Shown here: one piece after another, positions 6,169-7,272 of the stretch
Layout of the letters: the number at the start of each line of letters is the position of its first letter
Numbering within the stretch: position 1 is the first letter of the stretch
NCBI GenBank assembly: GCA_013139225.1
Contig: WTBG01000214.1
Location: 1 to 7,272, forward strand
DNA from: Deltaproteobacteria bacterium
GTDB taxonomy: Bacteria; Desulfobacterota; WTBG01
Reading direction: 5' to 3'
DNA: 7,272 nt
Program-made: the position numbers and the translations under genes
The notes under the pieces: generated by a model
The model's input: the letters and a program-made list of their open reading frames with translations, nothing else
The model's database searches: none
What the model was told of the DNA's origin: nothing

Positions 6169-6229
6169 CCTTAATTTAAAAGTTACCTACAACGAATCTT
6201 CTAGATCCCCTTCTTTTTTTAAATATGAT
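6037..6229. other. Divergent region before the helicase leader
   Basis: This holds the 5' part of the interrupted small gene on the minus strand (to 6168) and about 60 AT-rich bases before the helicase promoter. I see no clear minus-strand promoter for the small gene. No RNA gene was recognised. Confidence 0.45.
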
Positions 6230-6258
6230 TTGACATATAGATAAATTTCATGTATATT
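6230..6258 (+). promoter_or_regulatory. Strong sigma70-type promoter of the helicase operon
   Basis: A perfect -35 TTGACA (6230-6235), a 17-nt spacer and -10 TATATT (6253-6258) lie on the plus strand, with TG just before the -10. Transcription should begin near 6265, about 245 nt before the helicase ATG. This is the best promoter in the window. Confidence 0.72.
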
Positions 6259-6287
6259 GTCTCTAAAGTTAGCCAAGATCGTAAGCT

Positions 6288-6378
6288 TTAATCTAAAACC
6301 CCGTAAGTTCTGAACAAGAAGCCCTTGGGATTTTCTGTTAGATTCTGTGGGTTTTTTATCGTCCGTCCGTTAGATTAA
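6288..6378 (+). terminator. Terminator-like attenuator in the helicase leader
   Basis: AAAACCC (6295-6301) pairs with GGGTTTT (6349-6355), and the run of six T at 6352-6357 follows; inside, GAACAAGAAGCC and GGATTTTCTGTT form a nested stem. This has the form of an intrinsic terminator about 30-90 nt after the predicted start and before any gene of the operon. TTAATCTAA (6288-6296) can pair either with TTAGATTAA (6370-6378), closing an outer stem, or through AATCTAA with TTAGATT (6338-6344), which would break the terminator stem. These competing pairings suggest conditional read-through. Regulation by cold or helicase level is inference from the known behaviour of some DEAD-box leaders. Confidence 0.5.
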
Positions 6379-6387
6379 CACAAACAC

Positions 6388-6510
6388 ATGAATAAGGAGC
6401 AGCTGTGCGAAAGTTTAGTCAACTATAAAGAAAATAACGAATTTACTTGTGGAAGAGAATGTCCGCAACAATGTCACCAAAACTATACTACAAGGGAGAA
6501 GAGCTTATAA
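6388..6510 (+). CDS. 40-residue cysteine-rich small protein, coupled to helicase
   Basis: ATG at 6388 opens a 40-codon frame starting MNKEQLCESLVNYKENNEF and continuing TCGRECPQQCHQNY to REKSL, then TAA at 6508-6510. Cysteines 21, 25 and 29 followed by His30 (C-x3-C-x3-C-H) could bind a metal; Cys7 is a fourth. The stop overlaps the helicase ATG by one base (TAATG), a classic coupling arrangement. Codon content looks protein-like and neither hydrophobic nor repetitive. Oddity: no ribosome binding site precedes the ATG, while AAGGAG lies at codons 3-4 (6394-6399). An in-frame TAA just upstream rules out a longer form. I recognise no family. It may be a regulatory leader peptide or a helicase-associated small protein. 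Confidence 0.5.
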   Translation: MNKEQLCESLVNYKENNEFTCGRECPQQCHQNYTTREKSL

Positions 6511-7272
6511 TGAATTTCGAAAAATTTAATTTACATTCAAACATCTCTACTGGTGTGCAGGCAAGTGGTTACACTGTACCAACCCCCATCCAGCATCAAT
6601 CAATACCACCAATTCTGGAAGGGAAGGATGTCCTGGGCCTTGCCCAGACGGGAACTGGCAAAACCGCGGCATTTGTACTGCCGATTTTGCAGCGCCTCAT
6701 GCAGGGGTCTCGTGGTATTGTCCGTGCCCTGATAATAGCACCCACACGTGAGCTGACCGAACAAACTCATCAATCTGTCGGTCTTTTAGGAAAGAAAACA
6801 AGGCTTCGCAGTGCAAGTATCTATGGTGGTGTAAGCATACAGCCCCAGATCAGCAAATTATCTAGGGGGGTTGATATTGTTTCGGCCTGTCCCGGTCGTT
6901 TGCTGGATCATATCAATCGGAGGACAATCAATTTATCACATATCGAGGTGCTCGTTTTAGATGAAGCTGATCTGATGTTTGATATGGGCTTTTTCCCGGA
7001 CATCAAAAAGATATTGAGGAAGCTTCCCACAGGCCGCCAGACGCTCTTGTTTTCTGCCACTATGCCTGACGACGTCAAGTCTCTTGCAAACGAAATCATG
7101 GAGGACCCTGTTAGAGTTCAAGTCGGCCATACAGCTCCGGCGGATACAGTCTCCCACACATTTTATCCTGTAGAAACGCATCTCAAAACCTCATTGCTGA
7201 AGAATATTCTCAATAGTACCGAAACTGGACCGGTTCTTGTTTTTACACGCACGAAGATGCGTGCAAAGAGTG
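6510..7272 (+). CDS. DEAD-box ATP-dependent RNA helicase (RhlE/DeaD-like), 3' part missing
   Basis: This RNA helicase remodels RNA duplexes and RNPs with ATP in the cytoplasm, typically in ribosome assembly, RNA decay or cold adaptation. 254 codons are present and the frame is open at the window end. Visible: upstream aromatic F6, Q motif GYTVPTPIQ (20-28), motif I AQTGTGKT (45-52), Ia PTRELTEQ (78-85), GG (106-107), Ib-region CPGRLLDH (127-134), motif II LDEAD (150-154), motif III SAT (182-184), then the start of the second RecA domain with VLVFTRTK (242-249, motif IV). Motifs V, VI and any C-terminal extension lie outside. Residue 127 is Cys where TPGR is usual. The start ATG overlaps the stop of the 40-codon ORF, with AGGGAG about 11 nt upstream. 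RhlE, DeaD or CshA cannot be told apart without the C-terminus. Confidence 0.95.
   Translation, partial: MNFEKFNLHSNISTGVQASGYTVPTPIQHQSIPPILEGKDVLGLAQTGTGKTAAFVLPILQRLMQGSRGIVRALIIAPTRELTEQTHQSVGLLGKKTRLRSASIYGGVSIQPQISKLSRGVDIVSACPGRLLDHINRRTINLSHIEVLVLDEADLMFDMGFFPDIKKILRKLPTGRQTLLFSATMPDDVKSLANEIMEDPVRVQVGHTAPADTVSHTFYPVETHLKTSLLKNILNSTETGPVLVFTRTKMRAKS

Noticed and set aside
6908..7181. Two minus-strand ORFs antisense to the helicase
   Set aside because: They are shadows of the helicase coding frame, which carries all expected motifs.

Overview
The window looks like a Gram-negative, probably anaerobic, moderately AT-rich bacterial chromosome. The reasons are a chromosomal rsmG-parA-parB block with a canonical parS site, a lipobox outer-membrane-type lipoprotein, and a B12-dependent radical SAM protein of a kind common in anaerobes. 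Desulfobacterota or a related lineage is my best guess from overall protein flavour; this is inference and cannot be settled from the window.

Left part, all on the minus strand (1-3352). Reading 5' to 3' on that strand: a BamC-like lipoprotein (3352-2900), a 107-bp inverted-repeat element (2697-2803), rsmG (2557-1898), a perfect parS site (1881-1896) touching the end of rsmG, a gene-free stretch of about 320 bp with odd simple-repeat composition, parA (1559-783) and parB (790 to beyond position 1), which overlaps parA by 8 nt. rsmG-parA-parB with parS is the classic origin-proximal segregation locus, so the window probably lies near oriC, although mnmG is missing from its usual place before rsmG.

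Middle (3353-5694). A spacer of about 620 bp holds a good minus-strand promoter for the lipoprotein and a plausible plus-strand promoter for the next gene. That gene is a 572-residue cobalamin-binding radical SAM protein resembling the Ta0216 family. A 14-codon cysteine-rich ORF lies between the promoter and the radical SAM gene.

Right part (5695-7272). A 298-bp hairpin-rich element with 16-bp terminal inverted repeats is flanked on both sides by TTAA. It interrupts a small minus-strand gene: removing the element plus one TTAA rejoins the two halves in frame into a 61-residue protein. Beyond it, a strong sigma70-like promoter drives a long leader with a terminator-like hairpin, then a 40-codon cysteine-rich ORF whose stop codon overlaps the ATG of a DEAD-box RNA helicase (RhlE/DeaD-like, cut by the window edge). 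This arrangement suggests attenuation and translational coupling.

The most noteworthy novel candidates are the TTAA-flanked structured element with its footprint in a small gene, and the attenuated, cysteine-rich-peptide-coupled helicase operon.
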